64,000 nucleotides of DNA from Bradyrhizobium septentrionale (GTDB taxonomy: Bacteria; Pseudomonadota; Alphaproteobacteria; Rhizobiales; Xanthobacteraceae). The position numbers and the translations under genes are program-made. Shown here one piece after another: positions 55,120-63,124 of the stretch; position 1 is the first letter of the stretch, and the number at the start of each line of letters is the position of its first letter. The notes beneath the pieces were generated by a model. It was not told where the DNA came from. It searched no databases and saw nothing but the letters and a program-made list of their open reading frames with translations. The stretch covers positions 6,032,501-6,096,500 of the forward strand of contig NZ_CP088285.1 in assembly GCF_011516645.4 (NCBI RefSeq), written 5' to 3'.

Positions 55120-56115
55120 TCAGGCCATGTAGGGAACGCGCGAAATCACGTTGATGGCGCGGAATTCGGCGATCCAGCCCGCAACCTTCGAATGGGACCA
55201 CTCGATATGCCGGCGCAAGGTCGCGGCCGCGGCGTCGCCGTCGCGCGCGCGCAAGGCTTCGATGATCACCAGATGCTCGTCCATGAAGGAATCGATCTGC
55301 GGCGCGGTCAGGGCGACCTGAATGTGCTTGCCGATCACGAAAGCGCAGTGGGTGCGCTTGAGGGCTTCGAGCATCTCGCGATTGACGCCGTAACTCAGGC
55401 ACTGGATATGGAGGTCACCCTCGATCTCGTCGAGCTCCCCGACACCGACGCGGTCGCGGTATTGGATCCCCTTGCGCAGCCGCTCGGCCATGCGGTCGAG
55501 CAGCGCCGCCGGTATCTTCGCGGCAGCGGATTTCAACAGCAGCGGCTCCAGCGTCGCGCGCATCTCGAAGATGTCGCGAACGCGATCCTCATCCAACGGC
55601 ACCACGTACCAGTGGGACTTGGCGCCTTTCTCCAGGATTCCGATCGCCTGCGCTCGCAGCAGCAAATTGCGGGCAACGGTGCGCCCGACCCGGAAATGCC
55701 GCGCCAGTGCGAGCTCGCTGACGCGGAAGCGTCCGAACAGCGACCGGTAAATCACTTCGCGTTCGAGCTTGTAGTAAAGCGTGTCCCAGGCGTCGCTGCG
55801 CACCGCCTCGAACGGCCCGTCGGTCAGCCCCAGCATTTCCGGCGTGATCGGCACGCGCCGCGGTTCGACCTGACGCTTGCCGGCGATGACGCCGCGGCCG
55901 TCGAACCGGCGCACCAGGCCGATCAGCTCCAGCTGCTCGAAGGCCTGCCGCACCGGAGAGCGGCTCGAGCCGAACATGATCGCAATCGCCGATTCCGACA
56001 GGACGGCGCCGGGCGGAACGTCACCGGTCCGGATGCGCTTGGCCAATGCGGCTTTGATTAGCGCATACGCCGGCTGTTTCCGTCTGGTCTGCGATTTGGC
56101 TCTTGGCATCGACAT
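55120..56115 (-). CDS. GntR-family regulator with two winged-helix domains and FCD ligand domain
   Basis: 331 residues from ATG 56115 (ATG 56109 also possible). A first winged helix at about 14-80 (LIKAALAKRIRTGDVPPGAV ... SPVRQAFEQLELIGLV) and a second at about 108-174 (DTLYYKLEREVIYRSLFGRF ... LLLRAQAIGILEKGA) precede an FCD helical domain from about 177 (RDIFEMRATLEPLLL). FadR-type regulators normally have only one. It is divergent from the Liv importer at 56404 and probably controls it in response to a carboxylic acid. DNA upstream holds an imperfect repeat (CATTG-CGTG-CAATG). Confidence 0.82.
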   Translation of the reverse strand: MSMPRAKSQTRRKQPAYALIKAALAKRIRTGDVPPGAVLSESAIAIMFGSSRSPVRQAFEQLELIGLVRRFDGRGVIAGKRQVEPRRVPITPEMLGLTDGPFEAVRSDAWDTLYYKLEREVIYRSLFGRFRVSELALARHFRVGRTVARNLLLRAQAIGILEKGAKSHWYVVPLDEDRVRDIFEMRATLEPLLLKSAAAKIPAALLDRMAERLRKGIQYRDRVGVGELDEIEGDLHIQCLSYGVNREMLEALKRTHCAFVIGKHIQVALTAPQIDSFMDEHLVIIEALRARDGDAAAATLRRHIEWSHSKVAGWIAEFRAINVISRVPYMA

Positions 56116-56403
56116 GGATGGGTGCTCGGCCGCCACACTAACACGTGATTCCGCTGCGGTCGCAAGCGACAGGCATTTACGCACCGCCTGTGCTGAATTT
56201 TTGACCATTGCGTGCAATGTACAATCATGGTTAGTTGCTGGATACGATCGGACTGATAATCGCCGTTGCACGTCGGGTGCGCTGCAGCGGCGCTAACGTT
56301 TGTTCGGCGCGCGGTGATTGCCGTGAACAGGCAATAAGTACACGCGTCCAACTCGTCTCAATGCAGCCGACAAGCAAGTTCGGCGTTTTACAGGGAGGAT
56401 TGA
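56116..56403. promoter_or_regulatory. Divergent GntR/Liv promoter region
   Basis: 288 bases. CATTG-CGTG-CAATG (56206-56219) is joined to ATGTACAAT, which contains TGTACA at 56218-56223; this is a plausible GntR operator, though weakly supported. GGGAGGA before 56404 is the ribosome site. Nothing else is recognised. Confidence 0.35.
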
Positions 56404-57549
56404 ATGAAACTGACGAGACGTGAGTTTTCCGCCGGTTTGGCGGCAGGTCTCGCTGCTCCCGCGCTGATTGGCAGCGCGAGGGCGCAAGGTGCAACCATCA
56501 AGATCGGGATGTGCGCGCCCGTTACCGGCCCCGCCGCCGAGTCCGGCGGTTACGCCGTCAAGGGCGCCAAGCTGGCGCTGGAGGCCGTCAACAAGGCCGG
56601 CGGCATTCTCGGCAAGCAGGGCGAATTGATCGTCGAGGACGATCAGACCACCAATCCAGGCATCGTGCTGGCGTTCTCGAAGCTCGCCGCGCAATCCGAC
56701 ATCGTCGGCTTCCTCGGCTCGATCCGTTCGACCCAGGTGCACGCGATGGCGCCCGATGTGCTCAAGCTCGGCAAGCCCGTGATGATCGGCGGCACCGATC
56801 CGAACCTCACCCATATGGGCAACAAGTGGCTGTTCCGTTTCCGCCCCAATGACAGCTATTCCGGCCGCGTCATCGCCGAATACGGCGTCAGCACGCTCGG
56901 CAAGAAGAAATGGGCCGTGCTGCACTCGACCGACGCCTTCGGCACCGCCGGCGGTAAGGCGCTAACCGAAGCGCTGACCAAGGCCGGCGCGCCGCCGGTG
57001 CTCGACCAGGGCTACGCCAACCAGAGTCAGGACTTCACGCCCGTCGTGCTCGCGATCAAGCAGTCCGGCGCCGACATCCTCGGCTCCTACTTCACCTTCG
57101 AGAACGATCTCGGCATCTTCGCCCGCCAGCTGCGCCAGCTCGGCGTCAACATTCCGTGGGTCGGCTCGCCCTCGATCGTCAACATCACCGCGCTGAAGCT
57201 CGCCGGTCCGGCGCTCTACAACACCTTCGGTGTCGCGGACTATGCGGAAGACTCCAGCGAGGCCTCGAAGGCGTTCGGCAAGCTCTACCGCGACGCGGTC
57301 AAGGTCGCACCCGACAACCAGAGCTCCTGGACCTTCGATGCGATTACCGTGCTGGCCGCGGGCATCAACAAGGCCGGTTCGACCGAACCCGAGAAGATCC
57401 GCGAGGCGATCCTGTCGATCAAGAAATTCCCGGGTGCCGAGGGCGAATACAATTTCGACCAGAACGGCGACGGACTTCACGGCTACAACATCGTGAAGAA
57501 CGAAAAGGGCAGCATCCTCTTCGACAAGCATATCGAGTTCAACGACTGA
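56404..57549 (+). CDS. ABC transporter substrate-binding protein, Liv type, with Tat-like signal
   Basis: 381 residues. The N-terminus TRREFSAGLAAGLAAPALIG followed by SARA is a twin-arginine-type signal. Mature fold: ATIKIGMCAPVTGPAAESGG, GGILGKQGELIVEDDQTTNP, SDIVGFLGSIRSTQVHAMAP, IVNITALKLAG. It binds its ligand in the periplasm for the permeases that follow. GGGAGGA lies ahead of the ATG. Aromatic acids or sugar acids are likely ligands given both flanks; unproved. Confidence 0.88.
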   Translation: MKLTRREFSAGLAAGLAAPALIGSARAQGATIKIGMCAPVTGPAAESGGYAVKGAKLALEAVNKAGGILGKQGELIVEDDQTTNPGIVLAFSKLAAQSDIVGFLGSIRSTQVHAMAPDVLKLGKPVMIGGTDPNLTHMGNKWLFRFRPNDSYSGRVIAEYGVSTLGKKKWAVLHSTDAFGTAGGKALTEALTKAGAPPVLDQGYANQSQDFTPVVLAIKQSGADILGSYFTFENDLGIFARQLRQLGVNIPWVGSPSIVNITALKLAGPALYNTFGVADYAEDSSEASKAFGKLYRDAVKVAPDNQSSWTFDAITVLAAGINKAGSTEPEKIREAILSIKKFPGAEGEYNFDQNGDGLHGYNIVKNEKGSILFDKHIEFND

Positions 57550-57559
57550 TACCGGCAGA

Positions 57560-57587
57560 GGCCTCTCCGGCTGGCGCCGGGGAGGCC
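57560..57587 (+). other. Intercistronic stem-loop after the binding-protein gene
   Basis: GGCCTCTCCGGC pairs with GCCGGGGAGGCC (one G-U) around a four-base loop. There is no T-run. Such hairpins often protect the mRNA of abundant binding proteins and lower expression of the permeases. Confidence 0.5.
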
Positions 57588-57632
57588 AGTGCTGTCGCCC
57601 GTTGAATCCTTCCCTTCAACAGAACGCTTGTC

Positions 57633-58505
57633 ATGGATCTGATCCTTCAACTCCTGTTCACGGGCATCGGCATCGGCGCGGTCTACGCGCTGGTCGCGCT
57701 CGGCTTCGTGCTGATCTTCCGCGCCACCAATGTGGTGAACTTCGCGCAAGGCGAATTCTCGATGGTCGCCGCCTATCTGATGGTGGTGTGCGTCGAGCTC
57801 GGCCTGCCTTACTGGCTGTCCTTCGTGATCGCGCTCGCCGGCATGGCGCTGCTCGGCGTCATCTTCAATCTCGGTGTCTACTATCCGCTGCGCCACCGCA
57901 CCTATCTGCCTGTGATCATCGCCACCATCGGCGCCTCGATCCTGCTCGCCAACTCCGTGCTCGCGATCTACGGCCCGCAGCCACAGGTGCTGCAGGGCTG
58001 GTTCGATACGCCCGGCATCCAGCTCGGCCCGGTCTATCTCGACAGCCAGTATCTGTTGATCATCGCGGTGACGATCGGCCTTGTGATCTTCAACTACTGG
58101 TTCTTCGAGAAGACGCTGCTCGGCAAGAAGCTGCAGGCGACCTCGCAGGACAAGGAGATGGCCTCGCTGCTCGGCATTTCCGTCTCCACCATGATCATGA
58201 TCACCTTCATCTATTCGGCGGTGCTCGGCGGTCTCGCCGGCATCCTGGTCGCACCCGTGCTGTTCGTCTCGATCCAGATGGGCTCGACCATCGCGCTGAA
58301 GGCGTTTGCCGCCACCATCATCGGCGGCTTCGGCGACGTCACCGGCGCCATCATCGGCGGTCTTGCGCTCGGCGTGATCGAGACGTTCGGCGCGGCCTAC
58401 ATCTCGGTGCCGTACAAGGACGGTTTTGCCTTTTTGGTACTGATCGCCTTCCTGATTTTCCGGCCGCAGGGCATCTTCGGCGAACGCGTCGCGGAGAAAG
58501 CATGA
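57633..58505 (+). CDS. ABC transporter permease, LivH type
   Basis: 290 residues. GIGIGAVYALVALGFVLIFRATNVVNFAQGEFSMV-type start, here cited as FRATNVVNFAQGEFSMVAAY, and the C-terminal FAATIIGGFGDVTGAIIGGL mark LivH. Several membrane helices. The stop is in an ATGA overlap with the LivM-LivG fusion. Confidence 0.92.
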   Translation: MDLILQLLFTGIGIGAVYALVALGFVLIFRATNVVNFAQGEFSMVAAYLMVVCVELGLPYWLSFVIALAGMALLGVIFNLGVYYPLRHRTYLPVIIATIGASILLANSVLAIYGPQPQVLQGWFDTPGIQLGPVYLDSQYLLIIAVTIGLVIFNYWFFEKTLLGKKLQATSQDKEMASLLGISVSTMIMITFIYSAVLGGLAGILVAPVLFVSIQMGSTIALKAFAATIIGGFGDVTGAIIGGLALGVIETFGAAYISVPYKDGFAFLVLIAFLIFRPQGIFGERVAEKA

Positions 58506-60274
58506 GCGCCACCGACAACATGATCCCGGCGCCCGCTGTGCGCTCGAAGCCGCTGGTCATCCGCCATCTGCCGTATTTCATCGGCGCCGCCATCGTGGTG
58601 ACGCTTGCCGCCAGGATGCAGTTCGACGGCTACGTTCACAACATCCTGATGCAGGCGACGACGTTCTCGATCGCGGTGTTCGGGCTCTCGGTCGTGCTCG
58701 GCCTGTGCGGCCAGATCAATCTGGCGCAGGCCGCGTTCTTCGGCTTCGGTGCCTACGCTGTCGGCATCGGAACCACCGATTTGCACCTGAGCTTCTGGCT
58801 CTGTCTTGTCGCCGGCTGCGCGATTGCACTGCTTGCTGGCGCATTCCTCGGCGCCTCGACATTGCGGCTCGGCGGGCACTATCTGGCCATGGTCACGATC
58901 TCGTTCCAGCAGATCGTGACGCTGGTGATGATTAACGCCATCTGGTTGACGCACGGGCCGGACGGCGTCCCGAACATCGGTCGTCCCGCGTTGTTCCAGA
59001 CCTCGCAGAGCTATCTCGCCTTCTGTGTCGCGATGCTCGCGATAGTCGGCTACCTCGTATGGCACCTGCCGGACACCAAGCTCGGCCGCGCCATGCGTGC
59101 GGTGCGTGACAATGAGCTGGCGGCCGGCGTCAACGGCATCGACGTGTTCCGCACCAAGGTCTATGCTTTTGCAGTTTGCGCGGCGCTGGGCGGCCTCGCC
59201 GGTGGCCTGTTCGCCGGCGGCTTCGCCTATGTCAGCCCGGACCAGTTCTCGTTCGCGGAATCGATCGTGTTCCTGACCATGTCGCTGCTCGGCGGCGTGG
59301 CCTCGCCGATCGGCTCGGTGATCGGCACCGGGCTGTTGATCCTGATTCCGGAATGGCTGCGCTTCCTCAAGAGCGTGCCGGGTCTTTATCTCGCGATCTA
59401 TGGCCTGTTCGTGATCCTGATCATCCGCTTCATGCCTGACGGCATCTGGGGTTTTGTCGCGGATGCCTTCACGCGCTGGCGCGCGCACACCAAGGCGCCG
59501 GCGGCTGCTGCTGCCTTGCAGCTCAAGCCCGCGACCACGGGTGGCGACATCGTGCTCGAGGTGACCGGGCTTTCGAAGCATTTCGGCGGCCTCAAGGCGG
59601 TCGACGGCGTCGATATCGCGGTGAAGCGCGGCGGCGTGCATGCGCTGATCGGGCCCAACGGCTCCGGCAAGACCACGACGCTGAACGTGTTGTCCGGCCT
59701 CTACAAGGCGACCGCGGGCAAGATCGTGCTTGACGGCACCGACATCACCAATATGGCGCCGCATCAGCGCACGGCGGCGGGGCTCGGACGCACCTTCCAG
59801 AACATCCGCCTGTTCCGCTCGATGACGGCACTGGAGAATGTCGAGATCGGCGCCGAGCGTCCCGGCAACACCATGATCGGGAAGGGCGAGGACGCGCTGA
59901 CCGAGCGCGCGATGGAAGCCTTGACCTTCGTCGGCCTCGGCAATCGCGCCAACGAGCTGATCTCGAGCTTCTCCTACGGCCATCAGCGCCTGATCGAGAT
60001 CGCACGGGCGCTGGCGTCGAACCCGACGCTGCTGCTGCTCGACGAGCCGGCCGCCGGCCTCAACTCGACCGAGAAGCTCGAATTGCACGAGCTGCTCAAG
60101 CGGATCGCAGCGCAAGGCCTCACCATCCTGATCATCGATCACGACATGACGCTGGTCTCGGAAGCTGCCCAGCACATCACCGTGCTGAATTTCGGACGCC
60201 GCATCGCGGACGGCGAGTCCATGGCGGTGCTGCGCCATCCCGACGTCGTCTCCGCCTATCTCGGGAGCGAATGA
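58502..60274 (+). CDS. ABC transporter LivM permease fused to LivG ATPase
   Basis: 590 residues from ATG 58502. Residues 1 to about 325 are a LivM permease (VVLGLCGQINLAQAAFFGFG, TLRLGGHYLAMVTISFQQI, AVRDNELAAGVNGID). An Ala/Pro-rich linker (KAPAAAAALQLKPATTGGD) leads to a LivG ATPase from 349 with Walker A GPNGSGKT at 384-391, signature FSYGHQRLIEIARAL, and LLLLDEPAAGLN. The fusion fixes the two subunits together. It is clean, with no stop or frameshift between the parts, and overlaps livH and livF by ATGA each. Confidence 0.93.
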   Translation: MSATDNMIPAPAVRSKPLVIRHLPYFIGAAIVVTLAARMQFDGYVHNILMQATTFSIAVFGLSVVLGLCGQINLAQAAFFGFGAYAVGIGTTDLHLSFWLCLVAGCAIALLAGAFLGASTLRLGGHYLAMVTISFQQIVTLVMINAIWLTHGPDGVPNIGRPALFQTSQSYLAFCVAMLAIVGYLVWHLPDTKLGRAMRAVRDNELAAGVNGIDVFRTKVYAFAVCAALGGLAGGLFAGGFAYVSPDQFSFAESIVFLTMSLLGGVASPIGSVIGTGLLILIPEWLRFLKSVPGLYLAIYGLFVILIIRFMPDGIWGFVADAFTRWRAHTKAPAAAAALQLKPATTGGDIVLEVTGLSKHFGGLKAVDGVDIAVKRGGVHALIGPNGSGKTTTLNVLSGLYKATAGKIVLDGTDITNMAPHQRTAAGLGRTFQNIRLFRSMTALENVEIGAERPGNTMIGKGEDALTERAMEALTFVGLGNRANELISSFSYGHQRLIEIARALASNPTLLLLDEPAAGLNSTEKLELHELLKRIAAQGLTILIIDHDMTLVSEAAQHITVLNFGRRIADGESMAVLRHPDVVSAYLGSE

Positions 60275-61002
60275 TGCCGCTGCTCGAAATCCGCAATCTC
60301 GTGGTCCGCTACGGCGAGATCGAGGCGCTGCGCGGCGTCACCGTTGCCGTGGAGCAGGGGCAAGTGGTCACGCTGCTGGGCGCCAACGGCGCCGGCAAGT
60401 CGACCACGCTGCGTGCGATCTCAGGCCTCGCCAAGCCAGCCTCCGGCGACGTCATGTTCGACGGTCACTCGATCGCCGGCCTCGGGCCTGAAGCGATCGT
60501 GCGGCTCGGCATCTCGCATGTGCCGGAAGGCCGCCGCGTGTTTCCGGGCCTCACCGTGAAAGAGAACATCATGCTCGGCGCGTCGAACCGGAAGGTATCG
60601 GCGTCGCAGATTTCGCGCGAGGCCGACGCGATGTTCGACCTGTTCCCGGACATCCGTGCCTTCTCCAACGCGCTCGGCTGGACGCTGTCCGGCGGCCAAC
60701 TGCAGATGGTCGCGGTCGCGCGCGGCCTGATGGCGAAGCCGCGGCTGTTGCTGCTCGACGAGCCGTCGCTTGGGCTGGCGCCTGTCATCGTGCAGGCGGT
60801 GTTCCGCATCATTTCGCAGATCAGGAAGGACACCACGGTCTTGCTCGTCGAGCAAAATGCGCGCATGGGACTTTCAGTCGCCGATCACGGTTTTGTCCTC
60901 GAGACCGGGCGGATCGTGCTGGGCGGCAAGCCCGACGAATTGTGGGGCAACGAAGCCATCGCCGCGGCCTATCTCGGCGGCCACGCCAAAACCCACGCTT
61001 AA
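60271..61002 (+). CDS. ABC transporter ATP-binding protein, LivF type
   Basis: 243 residues, ATG 60271 or 60274. Walker A GANGAGKS, signature LSGGQLQMVAVARGL, Walker B LLLLDEPSLGL, and VPEGRRVFPGLTVKENI typical of LivF. It pairs with the LivG half of the fused protein. It closes the transporter operon; the 2-hydroxyacid dehydrogenase gene begins 31 bases on. Confidence 0.93.
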   Translation: MMPLLEIRNLVVRYGEIEALRGVTVAVEQGQVVTLLGANGAGKSTTLRAISGLAKPASGDVMFDGHSIAGLGPEAIVRLGISHVPEGRRVFPGLTVKENIMLGASNRKVSASQISREADAMFDLFPDIRAFSNALGWTLSGGQLQMVAVARGLMAKPRLLLLDEPSLGLAPVIVQAVFRIISQIRKDTTVLLVEQNARMGLSVADHGFVLETGRIVLGGKPDELWGNEAIAAAYLGGHAKTHA

Positions 61003-61033
61003 CAAACTGCTGTATCGAGCGAGCTAGTCTTTC

Positions 61034-62119
61034 ATGGTCACCATCAAGGTCGATAACCTCATCAACTTCGTCTCCGAGGTGTTTTCGCATTCGGAGTCCG
61101 CTCCGGACGAGGCGAAGCGCATCGCGACCTACCTGACGACGGCAAACCTCACCGGCCATGACAGCCATGGCGTGATCCGCGTGCCGGTCTATGTCAGGTG
61201 GAAGAAGATGGGCTCGATCGTGCCGAACCAGACCCCCGAGGTCGTGGTCGACACAGCCTCGCTTGCGGTGGTCGACGGCAGGTTCGGCTATGGCCAGACC
61301 GTCACGCCGATTGCCGTTAAGCTCGGCATCGAGAAATGCAAGAAGGCAGGCCTTGCCGCGGTCGCGCTGCGCAACTCCGGCCATCTCGGCCGCGTCGGCG
61401 ACTGGGCTGAAATGGCCGCCGCCGAAGGTCTCGTCTCGATCCATTTCGTGACCGCGGCCGGCTCGCTGCTGGTCGCGCCTTACGGTGGCGTCGAGAAGCG
61501 GCTGTCGACCGCGCCGTATTGCGTCGGCATTCCGCGCCAGGGCCAGGATCCGATCGTGCTCGATTTCGCCACCTCGGTTGTCGCGGAAGGCAAGGTGCTG
61601 GTGGCAAGCCGCGGCGGCAAGAAGCTGCCGCATGGCGCGCTCGTCGATGCCGACGGTACGCTGAGCGAAGATCCGCACGTGCTGTATGGCCCATACACGC
61701 CGGACGGGCCGCGCGACCACACCAAGGGAACCGGCGCGATCCGTGCCTTCGGCGATCACAAGGGCTCGGGCCTTGCCTTCATCTGCGAGCTGCTCGGTGG
61801 CGCGCTGACCGGCACCGGCGCGACGTCGTCGGACCGGCGCTTCGCCAACGGCATGATGGCGTTCTACATCGATCCTAAGGTGATCGACACCAGCAACTTC
61901 TTCGATGGCGAGATCACCCGCTACACCGATTTCATCCGCGCCACCAAGCCGATCGCAGGCACAGAGTCCGTGCTGGTTCCGGGCGATCCCGAGCGGAAAA
62001 CCCGCGCCGACCGCACCAAAAACGGCATCCCCTTGCCTGACGACACCTGGGCGGCGATAGTGAACACCGCGCGCGAAGTCGGCGTCAGCGAAGTCTCGAT
62101 CCAGCGGGCGACCAGCTGA
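61034..62119 (+). CDS. Ldh family 2-hydroxyacid (malate/L-lactate-type) dehydrogenase
   Basis: 361 residues of the MDH2/LDH2 family: LTGHDSHGVIRVPVYV, VALRNSGHLGRVGDWAE, FATSVVAEGKVLVASRGGKK, GDHKGSGLAFICELL. These NAD(P)-enzymes oxidise or reduce 2-hydroxyacids such as sulfolactate, ureidoglycolate, malate or 2,3-diketo sugar acids. Substrate not clear. It follows livF directly and precedes an aldolase, so it belongs to the sugar-acid-like module. Confidence 0.87.
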   Translation: MVTIKVDNLINFVSEVFSHSESAPDEAKRIATYLTTANLTGHDSHGVIRVPVYVRWKKMGSIVPNQTPEVVVDTASLAVVDGRFGYGQTVTPIAVKLGIEKCKKAGLAAVALRNSGHLGRVGDWAEMAAAEGLVSIHFVTAAGSLLVAPYGGVEKRLSTAPYCVGIPRQGQDPIVLDFATSVVAEGKVLVASRGGKKLPHGALVDADGTLSEDPHVLYGPYTPDGPRDHTKGTGAIRAFGDHKGSGLAFICELLGGALTGTGATSSDRRFANGMMAFYIDPKVIDTSNFFDGEITRYTDFIRATKPIAGTESVLVPGDPERKTRADRTKNGIPLPDDTWAAIVNTAREVGVSEVSIQRATS

Positions 62120-62167
62120 GGTCCGCCCTCCAAGAAACCTGAAGAAACACAAAAGGAAACGTGATCA

Positions 62168-62944
62168 ATGGCAAACAAGGTCAAGCAGGTCTGGGCATCG
62201 GGTAAGGCGGTGGTGAACGCGTGGCTCGCGATCCCCTCCGGGTTTTCCGCCGAAGTGATCGCGCAGTGCGGCTTCGACAGCGTCACCGTCGACATGCAGC
62301 ATGGCGTGCAGGATTACCAGTCAATGGTGCAGTGCTTCCAGTCGATGCATGCCCATCCGGTGACGCCGATGGTCCGCGTGCCCTGGAATGAGCCGGGCAT
62401 CATCGGCAAGGTGCTGGACGGCGGCGCCTATGGCGTGATCTGTCCGATGGTCAACACGCCGCAGGAAGCCAAGAACCTTGTCTCCTACGCAAAATATCCG
62501 CCGAAGGGCGTGCGTTCCAACGGGCCGATCCGCGCCGGCATGTATGGCTCGGCCGGCACCTATCAGCAGACGGCGAATGACGAGATCGTGCTGCTGCCGA
62601 TGATGGAGACCAAGACCGCGGTCGAGAACATGGAAGCGATCCTCGATGTCGAAGGCATCGACGGCGTCTACATCGGTCCGTCCGATCTCGGCTTCTCCTA
62701 TGGTCTGGTGCCGAAGCTCGACCGCGACGAGCCCGAGATCCTCAAGATCTACGAGAAGATCATCAAGGAGTGCGGCAAGCGCGGCCTCAACCCCGGCATC
62801 CACTGCTCGGGCGCTGACGGCGCGGTGCGCGCGATCAACATGGGCTTCAAGCTCGTGACGCTGTCGAACGAAGTCGGGTTGATGCAGACTTACGCCAAGA
62901 TGCAGGTCAACGCGACCCGCGAGAAGTCCGGCGGCAAGGCCTGA
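62168..62944 (+). CDS. HpcH/HpaI family aldolase
   Basis: 258 residues. TIM-barrel class II aldolase: VNAWLAIPSGFSAEVIAQCG, VTVDMQHGVQDYQSMV (with the catalytic His), MVRVPWNEPGIIGKVLDGGA, LPMMETKTAVENMEAILDV (metal Glu), VYIGPSDLGFSYG (metal Asp). It splits 2-oxo-4-hydroxy acids, giving pyruvate plus an aldehyde. Possible substrates are 4-hydroxy-2-oxoheptanedioate from the hpa pathway and 2-keto-3-deoxy sugar acids from the UxaA-like dehydratase next door. AAGGAAACG lies before the ATG. Confidence 0.9.
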   Translation: MANKVKQVWASGKAVVNAWLAIPSGFSAEVIAQCGFDSVTVDMQHGVQDYQSMVQCFQSMHAHPVTPMVRVPWNEPGIIGKVLDGGAYGVICPMVNTPQEAKNLVSYAKYPPKGVRSNGPIRAGMYGSAGTYQQTANDEIVLLPMMETKTAVENMEAILDVEGIDGVYIGPSDLGFSYGLVPKLDRDEPEILKIYEKIIKECGKRGLNPGIHCSGADGAVRAINMGFKLVTLSNEVGLMQTYAKMQVNATREKSGGKA

Positions 62945-62950
62945 TTGTCA

Positions 62951-63104
62951 CTTCTCCCTCGGCCCCGCTCTTGCGGGAAGAGGGTTGGGATGAGGGGCCT
63001 CCATCCGGCGAGCACCATCGTTGGAATTGACATTGTGCCTTGCCCCTCACCCGGATCGCTGACGCGATCCGACCTCTCCCCGTAAAGGACGGGGAGAGGT
63101 GAAG
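62951..63104. repeat. CTCCCCG-type intergenic repeat
   Basis: TTCTCCCTCGGCCCCGCTCT ... GATGAGGGG, then CCCCTCACCCGGATCGCTGA ... GACCTCTCCCCGTAAAGGAC GGGGAGAGGT. It pairs CCTCTCCCCG with CGGGGAGAGG and resembles the element at 11509-11703. It lies between the aldolase and the dehydratase on the same strand. Confidence 0.72.
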
Positions 63105-63124
63105 AACTCCGAAGGAGAACTGCC

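Noticed and set aside
58397..60238. 613-codon reverse frame across the LivM-LivG fusion
   Set aside because: It is antisense to a well-supported transporter gene and has shadow composition.
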